Below are positions 41,632-50,781 of a stretch of 64,000 nt of DNA, in pieces. The DNA comes from Roseomonas sp. (GTDB lineage Bacteria; Pseudomonadota; Alphaproteobacteria; Acetobacterales; Acetobacteraceae). The stretch spans positions 1 to 64,000 of the forward strand of contig JAPSLO010000009.1 in assembly GCA_031180725.1 (NCBI GenBank), written 5' to 3'. Position numbers and translations under genes: made by a program. The notes beneath the pieces were generated by a model. It saw only the letters and a list, made by a program, of their open reading frames with translations. It was not told the DNA's origin and ran no database searches. How positions within the stretch are numbered: position 1 is the first letter of the stretch; each line of letters opens with the position of its first letter.

Positions 41632-43368
41632 TCAGGCTGGCAGCGGCCCCTCGGACAACCGCCCGGACCCGAGCCTGAACGCCCGGTCGTGCCAGCGCGC
41701 CACCGCCTCCCGGTGCGCGATGGAGAGGACCGCGGTCTCCGGCAGGCGTTCGCGGAGCAAGCCATAGAGCCGCGCCTCGGCCGCCGAATCCAGGCTGGCC
41801 GTCGCCTCGTCCAGGAACAGGAAGTCGGGCTTCACCAGCAGGGCGCGGGCGAAGGCCAGGCGCTGCTGCTCGCCGCCCGAGAGGCGCCGGTCCCAGGCAT
41901 CCTCCTCCTCCAGCCGGTCCTTCAGATGGCCGAGTCCCACATCCTCCAGCGTCTGCCGCACCACCTCGTCCGGCACGGCCGCGGCATCCAGCGGGTAGCA
42001 CACGGCGCGCCGCAGGGCGCCGAGCGGCAGATAGGGCCGCTGCGGCAGGAACAGCACGCGGCTGCCTTCCGGCACCGCGACCTCGCCCCGGCCGAAGGGC
42101 CAGATTCCCGCCAGCGCCCGGAACAGGGTGGACTTCCCGCTGCCGGAGGCCCCGGTCAGCAGCACGGCCTCACCCTTGTCCAGTCGCAGCGTCGCGTCCT
42201 GCAGCAGCACGCGGCCATCGGGCAGGGCGAGCGTCACGCCGTGCATGGTCAGCGCGTCCTGCGCGGCCGGGGCTCTCCGCATGCCGCCCTGGGCGCTGCG
42301 TGCTTCCGCCACCGCCCGGGTGAAGCCCGACAGGCGTTCCACGGTGGCCCGCCATTCGGTCAGCCGGGCATAGTTGTCCACGAACCAGGACAGCGCGCCC
42401 TGCACCTGGCCGAAGGCGGAGCTGGTCTGGATCAGCCCGCCCAGCGGGATGCGTCCAGCGAAATAGGCCGGCGCCGCCACCACGATGGGGAAGATGCTGG
42501 CCACCTGCGCGAAGCCGGCGGTGAAGAAGGTCAGCCGCTTGGTGGCCAGCATGATGCCCCACCAGTTCTCCATCAGAACGCGGAAGCGCGCTGTCAGGCC
42601 GCGTTCTTCATCCGCCTCGCCGCCATGCAGGGCGACGCCTTCCACATTGTCGCGCAGCCGCACCAGGCTGTAGCGGAAATCGGCCTCCACCCGCTGCTGC
42701 AGGAAGTTCAGTCGGATCAGCGGCCGGCCGATCAGATGCGCCAGCCAGGTGCCCAGCGCCGAGTAGAGCAACGCCACCCAGACCATGTAGCCCGGGATCT
42801 CCACCCCCAGCACGGTCAGTGGGCCCGACAGCGACCACAGCACGAAAAGGAAGGAGAACAGCGTCACCACGCTGTTCATCAGCCCGAGCCCGAGGCTCAG
42901 CGTATCGTCCACGAACAGGCGCAGATCCTCGGCGATGCGCTGATCCGGGTTGTCGGTCTTCGGATCGGTCAGCGCCATGCGGTAATAGGCGCGGTCGGAG
43001 AGCCAATCGGCTAGGTAGCGTTCGGTCAGCCAGCGGCGCCAGCGGATCTGCAGCGCCTGACGCAGATAGAGTTGATAGACCGCGATCAGGATGTAGGCAG
43101 CGGCGACCACGCAGAAGCCGGGGAACCAGGTGCCGTCGGCATCGCCGCCGAGCAGCAGCAACGCCCAGAAGGTGCCGGAATCCTTCGCTTCCAGCGCGTT
43201 GTAGAAGGCCCGCTGCCAGTAGGTGAGCACCACCGACATGCCGACCAGCGCCAGGTTCAGCAGGATGACCGCGCTGAGCAATACCAGAGCGCGGCCGCGC
43301 TCGGGGCTGCTCCAATAAGGCCTGGTCAGCCGCCAGGCATCGCGCAGGAAGGGTCCGACTGCCCGCAT
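41632..43368 (-). CDS. SbmA/BacA-like ABC transporter (fused membrane and ATPase domains)
   Basis: This 578-residue half-transporter has five or six helices in the first 320 residues of the SbmA/BacA-like type (TYWQRAFYNALEAKDSGTFW, RWRRWLTERYLADWL, NPDQRIAEDLRLFVDDTL), then an ATPase domain with Walker A GASGSGKST, signature LSGGEQQR and Walker B FLFLDEATASLD. This resembles E. coli YddA and vitamin B12/peptide exporters or importers (BacA group). AGGAA precedes the ATG at 43368. Substrates of the group include peptides, cobalamin and very-long-chain fatty acids; the specific one is not clear. Confidence 0.88.
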   Translation of the reverse strand: MRAVGPFLRDAWRLTRPYWSSPERGRALVLLSAVILLNLALVGMSVVLTYWQRAFYNALEAKDSGTFWALLLLGGDADGTWFPGFCVVAAAYILIAVYQLYLRQALQIRWRRWLTERYLADWLSDRAYYRMALTDPKTDNPDQRIAEDLRLFVDDTLSLGLGLMNSVVTLFSFLFVLWSLSGPLTVLGVEIPGYMVWVALLYSALGTWLAHLIGRPLIRLNFLQQRVEADFRYSLVRLRDNVEGVALHGGEADEERGLTARFRVLMENWWGIMLATKRLTFFTAGFAQVASIFPIVVAAPAYFAGRIPLGGLIQTSSAFGQVQGALSWFVDNYARLTEWRATVERLSGFTRAVAEARSAQGGMRRAPAAQDALTMHGVTLALPDGRVLLQDATLRLDKGEAVLLTGASGSGKSTLFRALAGIWPFGRGEVAVPEGSRVLFLPQRPYLPLGALRRAVCYPLDAAAVPDEVVRQTLEDVGLGHLKDRLEEEDAWDRRLSGGEQQRLAFARALLVKPDFLFLDEATASLDSAAEARLYGLLRERLPETAVLSIAHREAVARWHDRAFRLGSGRLSEGPLPA

Positions 43369-43406
43369 GGAAGGATTCCTTCTTCTTGTTCTCTCGCCCG
43401 TGGCTG

Positions 43407-43856
43407 CTATCGCGCCTGGGCCAGCGCCGCCGCGAAGCTGGCCCGCCAGGCGGCGACACGCCGGGCATTCACGCCGAAGTCGGAATGCCCGATCAGGCTG
43501 CGCGAGTAGAGGAACAGGCCGGTGCCGCCCGGCATCTCCGCGACCGCCCCATTGATCAGGTCGGGGAAGTTCATCCAGCGCGTGCGCGCCACCCACTGGG
43601 CTTGCCAGAGTTCCGGCCACTCGGCCATTTTCCAGACCCGCTCCATGCCGTCGCCCAGGCGGCGCAGCACGGCCCAGGCGGTCTCAGCGGGAACCGGCAG
43701 CAGTGGCACCGTCTCGTGCCGTTCGGCCGTGACGCCCGGCGGCGCCGCCAGATGGGCATTGGGCGAGGACGGCAGCCGCAGCCTGGCGAAGTCCAGCGGC
43801 CGCGGCGCCGGCAGGCCCTCCGCCCCCCGCGCCAGCAGCATGCTCAGCCCGCTCAC
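43407..43856 (-). CDS. DUF1499 family protein
   Basis: This 149-residue protein has the DUF1499 pattern: an early RLPSSPNAHLAAP, central WMNFPDLINGAVAEM, and a closing YSRSLIGHSDFGVNARRVAAWRASF. The function is unknown. It has no obvious signal peptide in this form. Its ATG overlaps the stop of the DUF3253 gene (ATGA). It follows the flavoprotein and DUF3253 genes in a small block of the same strand and precedes the ABC gene by 38 bases. Confidence 0.75.
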   Translation of the reverse strand: MSGLSMLLARGAEGLPAPRPLDFARLRLPSSPNAHLAAPPGVTAERHETVPLLPVPAETAWAVLRRLGDGMERVWKMAEWPELWQAQWVARTRWMNFPDLINGAVAEMPGGTGLFLYSRSLIGHSDFGVNARRVAAWRASFAAALAQAR

Positions 43857-44137
43857 GGCGTCTCCCCGGCACCGCCGGCGATGCGCAGGCGGATCACGCC
43901 GCGGATCTCGGCCTCCGGATCCACCGGCTTGCCCTTGCGCAGCACCTCGATGCGGCCTTCGCGTGCGAGGCGGATGGCGACAACGCGCACCTGGCCCAGC
44001 AGCGGGCGCCAGTTCTCCTCTCCAGGCGCCAGGGCACGGGCGATGTCGTTGGGGCTGACGGACCGGCTGGGGCCCACCGCCTGGACCTGGCGCAGGATCT
44101 CGGCGGCGATCGCGGCCTGGTCGGGGGCGGGGCTCAT
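43853..44137 (-). CDS. DUF3253 family protein
   Basis: This 94-residue protein matches DUF3253: IAAEILRQVQAVGPSRSVSPNDIARAL, then WRPLLGQVRVVAIRLAREGRIEVLRKGKPV. The wing-like ending suggests a winged-helix fold, but no function is established. Its ATG overlaps the flavoprotein stop and its stop overlaps the DUF1499 start, so the three genes are coupled. Confidence 0.78.
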   Translation of the reverse strand: MSPAPDQAAIAAEILRQVQAVGPSRSVSPNDIARALAPGEENWRPLLGQVRVVAIRLAREGRIEVLRKGKPVDPEAEIRGVIRLRIAGGAGETP

Positions 44138-45102
44138 GCCGCCTTCGTCATCACCGTCGCCAGCGCCGTGCCGCTTTCCGCCGCGGCTTCCGCCCGCGCT
44201 GCGGTGCACCAGTCGCCGGCCGCGCCCAGCCTCATGGCCGGATCCCAGAGGCAGGGCGCACCCAGTGGCGTTTCCACCAGCGCATGGCGCCAGCAATACG
44301 CCGCCTTGTACCGCACCGCCGGCAACCGGCCGCCAGCCAGGGCGGCGAAGGCGGTCATCAGCAGGGCAGCGACATCCTCGGCGCGCTCCTCCAGCATCTT
44401 CCGCGACCAGGTGGGACCGGCCTGGACCACCCAACACTCCTGCATGCCGTCGCGGCCTGGCTTGGAACTGTCGCGCGCTGCCCATGTGATGGCGTCGTCG
44501 GAAAGCCGCACCGTGTCGGGCAGGTTCACGCGGCCGGCGAAGGCCGCCATCAGGGTCCAGCAGGGCGCCATCTGCACATTTTCCAGCACGCCTGCCAGAT
44601 GGGGCGCGGGGCCCTGCAGCAGACCGGCGGCCAGCGGCGCTGGGATCGCCAGGGCGACTGCGTCGAACGGCCCGGATTCCTCGGCCGGCCCTTCCGCCTC
44701 GCCTCGCCGCCGGGCGGCCAGGTGGCGCAGGCGCCAGGCGCCGGGCTCGCCGGCCAGCTCCACCACCTCGCGCTGCGGCGTCAGGTCCAGCCCGTTGGCG
44801 AGGTCGCGGCCGATGACTGCCATGCGCGGGACACCGACATGCCGGTCCTCGGCCGGCCAGGCTTCGGTCCGGCTGGCGGAGAGTATGGCGCGGAACAGCG
44901 GATTGCGGGCCGTGAGATACTGGGCGCCGTGATCGAAGAAGAAAGTCTCGCCCTCGACCTGCGCACGGTGCGTGGCCAAGCGCCCACCGGCGGCGCGGCC
45001 CTGGTCGAAGAGCCGCGCGCCGATGTCATGTGCGGCGAGCGTCCTGGCGCAGGCGAGGCCGGCGAGCCCGGCACCGATGATCGCGACGGAGCGGATCTGC
45101 AT
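44134..45102 (-). CDS. Renalase-like FAD-dependent oxidoreductase
   Basis: This 322-residue protein has an N-terminal dinucleotide-binding motif (VAIIGAGLAGLACARTL), FDQGRAAGGRLATHR (the GG doublet and Arg of the amine-oxidase/renalase group) and a C-terminal FAD segment (RLGAAGDWC). Such proteins oxidise nicotinamide-derived or amine substrates; the actual substrate is open. The ATG at 45102 gives the standard N-terminus. It lies 43 bases after the catabolic operon's last gene on the same strand and may or may not be cotranscribed with it. Confidence 0.8.
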   Translation of the reverse strand: MQIRSVAIIGAGLAGLACARTLAAHDIGARLFDQGRAAGGRLATHRAQVEGETFFFDHGAQYLTARNPLFRAILSASRTEAWPAEDRHVGVPRMAVIGRDLANGLDLTPQREVVELAGEPGAWRLRHLAARRRGEAEGPAEESGPFDAVALAIPAPLAAGLLQGPAPHLAGVLENVQMAPCWTLMAAFAGRVNLPDTVRLSDDAITWAARDSSKPGRDGMQECWVVQAGPTWSRKMLEERAEDVAALLMTAFAALAGGRLPAVRYKAAYCWRHALVETPLGAPCLWDPAMRLGAAGDWCTAARAEAAAESGTALATVMTKAA

Positions 45103-45145
45103 GGGCCCTGTATGGCGATGATGGCCCCCCGCGGAAAGGTACCGT

Positions 45146-45733
45146 TCATCGTTGCCCGTCCCATTTCTCGATCTGGTCCTGCCGCAGCCCGCCCACGCGG
45201 GCATGCGGACGCGGCCCGGTGGTCATCGCGAGCGCGAAGAGGATCTCATCGGCGCGCGGGGCGTCGGGCACCACGCAGGTGATGCCGTCGAAGTGGCTGC
45301 GCACATAGGCGGCATTGCGGTGATGGATAGGCAGATCGAGCGCCGCGCCCATCGGCCCCACTTTGGTCATGGAGGGCACGATGGCCAGAGCCCGCCCCAG
45401 CAGCCCGCGCATCGCATAGCCGCCGGCCACATGCCACAGCGCGCCGTGCTCCAGCTCTCCCGCGCTGCCGACCAGGCCGCCCTTGCCATAGGCTTCCACC
45501 GCATCCGGGTTGCCGCCCAGCCCGGCCAGCAGCTTTTCCGCCACCATCAGGCCGATGGGCTTCATCGCCTCCATCATCCACATCAGCTCCGGCTCATAGC
45601 GGCCGGCGAAGGGGTTGCGCAGCACCACGGCGCACCAGCCCTTCAGCACCGGCCTGGCCAGAACAGGGCCGCCATCGTGGTGGACCTCCTCCACATGCAG
45701 GACGGTCTTGCGGATGGTCAGCGTCTCGCTCAT
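45146..45733 (-). CDS. AA_synth (PF06684/DUF1185) family protein
   Basis: This 195-residue protein matches the amino acid synthesis family (PF06684): IRKTVLHVEEVHHDGG start, VVLRNPFAGRYEP, YGKGGLVGSAGELEHGA, and RNAAYVRSHFDGI followed by VPDAPRADEILFALAM. The biochemical activity is not established; the family name is historical. Its ATG overlaps the UPF0280 stop (ATGA), placing it as the last gene of the eleven-gene operon. The partner genes suggest a role in N-heterocycle or amide catabolism, but that is inference. Confidence 0.85.
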   Translation of the reverse strand: MSETLTIRKTVLHVEEVHHDGGPVLARPVLKGWCAVVLRNPFAGRYEPELMWMMEAMKPIGLMVAEKLLAGLGGNPDAVEAYGKGGLVGSAGELEHGALWHVAGGYAMRGLLGRALAIVPSMTKVGPMGAALDLPIHHRNAAYVRSHFDGITCVVPDAPRADEILFALAMTTGPRPHARVGGLRQDQIEKWDGQR

Positions 45734-46614
45734 CGGGGCGGCTCCGCCAAGGAGGGAAGGGGCAGGCGAGGGAAGGGGTGGCCGACGATGCGGGCCCGGC
45801 CGCACAGGCGCAATGCCGCGCCGCGGATCAGCCCGGACCCGCACCAGGCGGCGGCGCGCGCCGCACCGGCCTCCAGCGCGGCTGCCACCTCCTCCGGCGC
45901 CAGGGGGCCGAGACCGGTGGTCACCAGCCGGTCGCCGAGATCGGAATCGGGGTCCAGCTCCCGCGCCGGGCAGCGGGCGATGGCGGGGCTCGGCAGATCC
46001 ACCGCATTGGCGATCAGCGTCGCCGCAGCATCCGCGGTGGCGGCATCGGCGGCCAGCACGGTCACCGCATCGGCGATGCCCAGCGAAAAGGACCGGCCAT
46101 GCCGGCCGGAAGTCGCAACCCCGCCGATGCCCTGGCCATGCTGCAGGGCGAGTGTCGCATCCCGCCGCGCCACCCCCGGCGTGGGATCGGCCACAAGGCC
46201 GATCTCCAAGGTCTCTCCGGGCCCGACGAAGACCGCGATGTCGCCGCCATCATTCACGAAGGCCCGGGTGATGCCGGGCGCGGCGGCGCGCATCGCCGAA
46301 AGCAGCTCATCCGCCACCGCGCCGGCCACCGCCGCCATAGGGGTAACGAAGATGCCCTGGGCTGCGAAGGGGGCGCAGCCGGCCAGCATCCGTCGCGCCA
46401 CCGGCCCGCGTAGCATCGGGCCTGCCCGCGCATCCCGGCGCAGCTCCGGCAGTTCCGCCACCAGCTCTTCCAGCAGCCCGGCAAAGCGCGTGACGGCGGC
46501 GGCTTCGGCACGCGCCACCGCATCGGCCGTGCCCCAGGCGCGCAGCACGACATCCATCGGCCCGTGCGAGAGATGCAGCCGCCCGCCTGGAAGGCGCTGC
46601 ACCTGCGCGGTCAT
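45730..46614 (-). CDS. UPF0280 family protein (ApbE-like fold)
   Basis: This 294-residue protein has the UPF0280 pattern (GPVARRMLAGCAPFAAQGIFVTP in two parts, then FVNDGGDIAVF). UPF0280 is related in sequence to ApbE flavin transferases, and its NDGGDIAV segment recalls the Asp-containing metal loop there. No activity has been established. Both ends overlap neighbours by ATGA, fixing it inside the catabolic operon between the reductase-like and AA_synth genes. It could modify or assist the adjacent Fe-S protein; this is speculation. Confidence 0.83.
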   Translation of the reverse strand: MTAQVQRLPGGRLHLSHGPMDVVLRAWGTADAVARAEAAAVTRFAGLLEELVAELPELRRDARAGPMLRGPVARRMLAGCAPFAAQGIFVTPMAAVAGAVADELLSAMRAAAPGITRAFVNDGGDIAVFVGPGETLEIGLVADPTPGVARRDATLALQHGQGIGGVATSGRHGRSFSLGIADAVTVLAADAATADAAATLIANAVDLPSPAIARCPARELDPDSDLGDRLVTTGLGPLAPEEVAAALEAGAARAAAWCGSGLIRGAALRLCGRARIVGHPFPRLPLPSLAEPPR

Positions 46615-48107
46615 GGTGCCCGGAAGGGCCAGGGATTGGCGGGCAGCCAGCCTTCCACGCGAAGCTGCTCGCCCAGGCCCCGCAGCAGTTCCTCCACCGG
46701 CACCACCTCCTCCATATGGCCGCCGAGGCGGGCATAGAGGCTGCGGGGCAGGGTGAACTCGATCGGCGCGACCAGGGCAGGGGTGGGCACATAGCCGAAG
46801 GCGTTGCGTGGCATCTTCAGCACGTCCGCCATCACGGTGATGCCGCCGCCGGGCCAGACATAGACAGGCGCACCACCCATGGTCACGCGCGTCTCGCCTG
46901 CCGCCACGCTGCGCGTCAGCAGAACCGGGTTTTCCGTGACGCCGGCGCGCAGCGACCCGCCGGCACCCGCCATGAACAGCACGGTGCAGAGCGAAGGTTC
47001 GCAATTCTCCCCGATGCGGTCCACCACCAGGCGCACCCCGGCCGGCATCTCCGCCTGGACGGGCCGCAGCGCCTCGTCCAGCACACACCACATCGCATCC
47101 TCGCCGGTGGTGGAGGTCAGCAGCAGCCGCAGCCCAGGCCAGGCGATCTTGGGATCGATGCTCTCGATAATGGAAAGCGGATCGGTGATGTCCGTCCCGC
47201 CCCAGCCCAGCCCGGGATTGGCCACCTGGAAATAGCGCCCGGGGGTGGAGCGGCGGCCGCGCACCCGGATGCCGGTGGGCTTCATGCCCAGCACCTTGCC
47301 CGCCTGGTGTTCGGAGAGCACGCCGGTGATGTGGTCATCCACCACGATCACCTCATCCGCATGGCCTAGCCATTGCTGCGCGAAGATGCCCACGGTGGCG
47401 CTGCCGCAGCCGACGCGCATGCGCTGTTCCGGCTTGCCATCCACCACCGGCGCCTGGCCGGCCTGGACCAGCACGGTGTGCCCGCCCTCGATCGTCAGTT
47501 CCACCGCTTCACCGGCGCAGAGCGCCAGCAGCGTCTCGCAGGTGACATTGCCTTCCTTCTTGCTGCCGCCCGTCAGGTGGCGCACGCCGCCCAGGCTGAG
47601 CATCTGGCTGCCATATTCGGCCGTGGTCACATGGCCCACCTGCTCGCCCTTGGCGCGCACCGGCGCGGCTTCGGGGCCGAGGTGACGGTCGGTGTCGATC
47701 TTCACCTTCACGCCGCAATAGCTGAAGATGCCTTCCGTCACGACGGTGACGGTATCCACCTCCGCATGGGTGCTGCCGACGATGAATGGCGCGGGCTTGT
47801 AGTCCGGATAGGTCGTGCCCGCCCCGATGCCGGTGACGAAGGCGCGGGAGGGATCGAGCAGCTTGCCGTCCCAGGCGCCATCGGCGAAGGCCACCACCGG
47901 CGCGCCGGTTTCCACCGCATGGGCCAGCGCCACCGCGGGATCGGTGCGCACCAGCCGGCCATCCTGGTTTGCATAGCGGCTGCAGGCGCCGCTGCGTCCG
48001 GGGCGGATGCGGCAGAGCACCGGGCAGGCATCGCAGCGGATGATGCCCTCGCCCTCCGCTTGGCCGAACTTCTGGGAGCGTGCCTCGGCACTGACCCTAT
48101 CGGACAT
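46611..48107 (-). CDS. 6-hydroxynicotinate reductase-like Fe-S protein
   Basis: This 498-residue protein is of the 6-hydroxynicotinate reductase type, known from anaerobic nicotinate breakdown, where the enzyme reduces the ring with ferredoxin. A Cys cluster near the N-terminus (C25-x2-C28-x3-C32-x9-C42) looks like a [4Fe-4S] site. Further conserved-looking segments are GIFSYCGVKVKIDTD, RMRVGCGSATVGIFAQQW and VWPGGGITVMADVL. Its start overlaps the Moco-subunit stop by 11 bases and its stop overlaps UPF0280 by four. The actual ring substrate may differ from 6-hydroxynicotinate. Confidence 0.8.
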   Translation of the reverse strand: MSDRVSAEARSQKFGQAEGEGIIRCDACPVLCRIRPGRSGACSRYANQDGRLVRTDPAVALAHAVETGAPVVAFADGAWDGKLLDPSRAFVTGIGAGTTYPDYKPAPFIVGSTHAEVDTVTVVTEGIFSYCGVKVKIDTDRHLGPEAAPVRAKGEQVGHVTTAEYGSQMLSLGGVRHLTGGSKKEGNVTCETLLALCAGEAVELTIEGGHTVLVQAGQAPVVDGKPEQRMRVGCGSATVGIFAQQWLGHADEVIVVDDHITGVLSEHQAGKVLGMKPTGIRVRGRRSTPGRYFQVANPGLGWGGTDITDPLSIIESIDPKIAWPGLRLLLTSTTGEDAMWCVLDEALRPVQAEMPAGVRLVVDRIGENCEPSLCTVLFMAGAGGSLRAGVTENPVLLTRSVAAGETRVTMGGAPVYVWPGGGITVMADVLKMPRNAFGYVPTPALVAPIEFTLPRSLYARLGGHMEEVVPVEELLRGLGEQLRVEGWLPANPWPFRAP

Positions 48108-50781
48108 GGAGCGCCTCCCAAAGCCGGTGCGGCAGCACGGGTACCTGGCGCAGCGTGACGCCCGTGGCGTGGCGAATGGCGGAGAGGATGGCCGGCGCGG
48201 TCGGCACCAGTGCGGGCTCGCCGACGCCCTTGGCGCCGAAGGGGCCTTCGGGCTCAGGGTCCTCGATCAGATGCACCTTGATCTCCGGCACATCGCCGGC
48301 GGTGGGGATCAGGTAGTCGTGCAGGTTCTCGGTGCGGCCGGGGATGAACTCCTCCATCAGCGCCAGGCCGAGTCCCTGGGCGATGCCGCCATGGATCTGG
48401 CCGATGGTGAGTGTCGGGTTGATGGCCCGCCCGACATCCTGCGCGGCGACGATGCGCCGGACCTTCACCGTGCCGAGGGCCGTGTCCACCGCCACGAGCG
48501 CGCATTGCGCGGCGAAGCCATAGGTAGCGTAGGGGATGCCCTGGCCTTCCGCGTCCAGCATGGTGGTGGGCGGGTCGTAGTGGCCGTCGCCTTCGAGATC
48601 CTCCGGCAGTGCCTCCAGCGCGATGCGGCGGCCGCCATGCGCATCGGTGACGGTCAGCGTCGTGCCTTCCAGCGAAAGCCTGGCGTCATCCCCCGCATTG
48701 GCCAGCGCCAGGATGCGTCGCCGCAGGTCGCGCCCCGCCTCATAGGCGGCACGGCCGCTGACAAAGGTCTGCCGGCTGGCCGAGGTCTTGCCCGCATCAT
48801 GCGTCAGCGCGGTGTCGCCGATGACGAAGCGGAAGCGATCGAGCGGCAGGCCCAGCGCATCCGCGCAGATCTGGCCGATGACAGTGGTGCTGCCCTGGCC
48901 GATATCTACCGCGCCATTGAACAGCGTGAGTGTGCCGTCGCGCGACAGCACCACGCGCATCCGCGACGGGTTGGACAGCGAGGTATTGCCGCACCCGTAC
49001 CACATGCAGGCGATGCCGGCGCCGAGGCGATGGCGGCTGGCGCCGCGGTTCTGCGCCGCGACCTCGGCCAGCATCGCATCCCAATCCGGCTTCAGCGCAT
49101 CCAGGCATTCGGGCAGCCCGGCCGAGGCGTGCAGCACCTGGCCGGAGGGCGTGACATCGCCATGGCCGATGGCGTTGCGGCGCCTTATCTCCCAGCGGTC
49201 CAGCCCGAGCTTCTCGGCCAGGTCGTCCACCAGCGTCTCGGTCGCGATGGCCGCCTGCGGCACGCCGAAGCCGCGGAAGGCACCGGCCGGCGTGTCGTTG
49301 GTGTAGACGGCGCGGGTGCGGTTGCGCACATGGGGCACGCGATAGGGGCCGGAGGCATGCACCGGCACGCGGTTCGCGACCGTCGGCCCCCAGGAGGCAT
49401 AGGCTCCGGTGTTGAAATCGGCCTCCAGCGCATAGGCCGTGAAGCGGCCTTCGGTATCGGCGGACATGCGGGCGCGGATCAAGGCCGGGTGCCGCTTGGT
49501 GGTGCTGGCCATGCTTTCCGTGCGCGAATAGATCATGCGCACCGGGCGGTTCGCCTTGCGCGCGGCAATCGCCAGCAGCGGCTGAACCGAGACATCCAGC
49601 TTGCCCCCGAAGCCACCACCACAGGCAGTCGGGCGGATGCGCACCGCCTCCTCCGGCAGGCCCAGCACGCGCGCCGTCTCCTCGCGGTCCATGTACGGGG
49701 CCTGGGTGCAGGCCACCACCTCCATGCCTGTGTCGGTGGGCACGGCGTAGCCGGCCTCCGGCTCGATATAGGCGTGTTCAACGAAGGCGGTGCGGAAGGT
49801 GCCTTCGGCGGAGACGGCGGCGGGGGCACTGTCCACATCCCCGCAGGTCAGGCGTCCCCGCACCAGGATATTTCCGGGCGCATGGGCATGCAGTTGGGGC
49901 GCGCCCTCGGCCGTGGCGGCTTCCACTCCATGCAGGCCCGGCAGGGGATGCCAGGTGATGGGCAGTTCGGCGTCGCGCACCGCCTCCACCGCTGCGCGCT
50001 CGCCGACCAGCGCCAGCACTGCCTCGCCGCGGAAGCGCACGAAGCCTTCCGCCAGCACGGGCTGGTCCTTCAGGTTGGGCATGATGCCGAAGGCGTTCGG
50101 CCCCGGCACATCAGCATGGGTCAGGATGGCCGCGAGACCCAGTTTCACACGCGTTGCTTCCAGATCACCCAACGTGAAGCGCGCCGCTGCGTGCGGGGAA
50201 CGCACCACGCGCAGCCAGAGCGCCTCGGCCGGCGCGGCATCGGCGCCGAAACGGTCGGTGCCCAGCACCTTCGGCGCACCGTCCAGCCGGGCGATGGCCG
50301 CGCCCACGGCGGCGCCGGCTTCCGGCATCGGCGTGGCGGCCGGCGCGGCATCCAGCACCGCGTCCAGGATCTTGGTGTAGCCGGTGCAGCGGCACAGCAC
50401 GCCACCGATGGCATCCGCCACCTGGTCCCGCGTGGGCATTTCGACCCGCAGCAGCAGATCGGCGGCGGCCATGATCATGCCGGGCGTGCAGATGCCGCAT
50501 TGCGCCGCGCCATGCGCCAGGAAGGCGGCGCGCAGCCGCGCCAGCACCGGATGCTCGGCCTCGATGGTCGTCACCTGCGCGCCCTGCGCCTGGGCGGTGG
50601 GTACCAGGCAGGCGCAGGCCTGGGCACCGTCCATCAGCACAGTGCAGGCGCCGCAATCGCCGGCCTCGCAGCCCACCTTGGTGCCGGTCAGGCCCAGCCC
50701 TTCCCGCAGCGTGTCCGACAGCGGCGCGAAGGGTGGCGCCTCCACCTCGACGGGCTTGCCGTTCAGCGTAAAGGCGATCAT
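48097..50781 (-). CDS. Molybdenum hydroxylase: fused [2Fe-2S] and molybdopterin subunits
   Basis: This 894-residue xanthine-dehydrogenase-family protein joins the small Fe-S subunit to the large Moco subunit. Residues 1-155 hold two [2Fe-2S] sites: plant-type C38, C43, C46, C58 (GCEAGDCGACTV) and AQCGICTPG with CRCTGY. The remainder is the Moco domain with GGGFGGKLD and FGAKGVGEPAL, whose Glu is the catalytic base. The FAD subunit is the separate gene upstream (ATGA overlap). Such enzymes hydroxylate N-heterocycles with water as oxygen donor. No XdhC-type maturation gene is in the operon. Confidence 0.9.
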   Translation of the reverse strand: MIAFTLNGKPVEVEAPPFAPLSDTLREGLGLTGTKVGCEAGDCGACTVLMDGAQACACLVPTAQAQGAQVTTIEAEHPVLARLRAAFLAHGAAQCGICTPGMIMAAADLLLRVEMPTRDQVADAIGGVLCRCTGYTKILDAVLDAAPAATPMPEAGAAVGAAIARLDGAPKVLGTDRFGADAAPAEALWLRVVRSPHAAARFTLGDLEATRVKLGLAAILTHADVPGPNAFGIMPNLKDQPVLAEGFVRFRGEAVLALVGERAAVEAVRDAELPITWHPLPGLHGVEAATAEGAPQLHAHAPGNILVRGRLTCGDVDSAPAAVSAEGTFRTAFVEHAYIEPEAGYAVPTDTGMEVVACTQAPYMDREETARVLGLPEEAVRIRPTACGGGFGGKLDVSVQPLLAIAARKANRPVRMIYSRTESMASTTKRHPALIRARMSADTEGRFTAYALEADFNTGAYASWGPTVANRVPVHASGPYRVPHVRNRTRAVYTNDTPAGAFRGFGVPQAAIATETLVDDLAEKLGLDRWEIRRRNAIGHGDVTPSGQVLHASAGLPECLDALKPDWDAMLAEVAAQNRGASRHRLGAGIACMWYGCGNTSLSNPSRMRVVLSRDGTLTLFNGAVDIGQGSTTVIGQICADALGLPLDRFRFVIGDTALTHDAGKTSASRQTFVSGRAAYEAGRDLRRRILALANAGDDARLSLEGTTLTVTDAHGGRRIALEALPEDLEGDGHYDPPTTMLDAEGQGIPYATYGFAAQCALVAVDTALGTVKVRRIVAAQDVGRAINPTLTIGQIHGGIAQGLGLALMEEFIPGRTENLHDYLIPTAGDVPEIKVHLIEDPEPEGPFGAKGVGEPALVPTAPAILSAIRHATGVTLRQVPVLPHRLWEALHVR

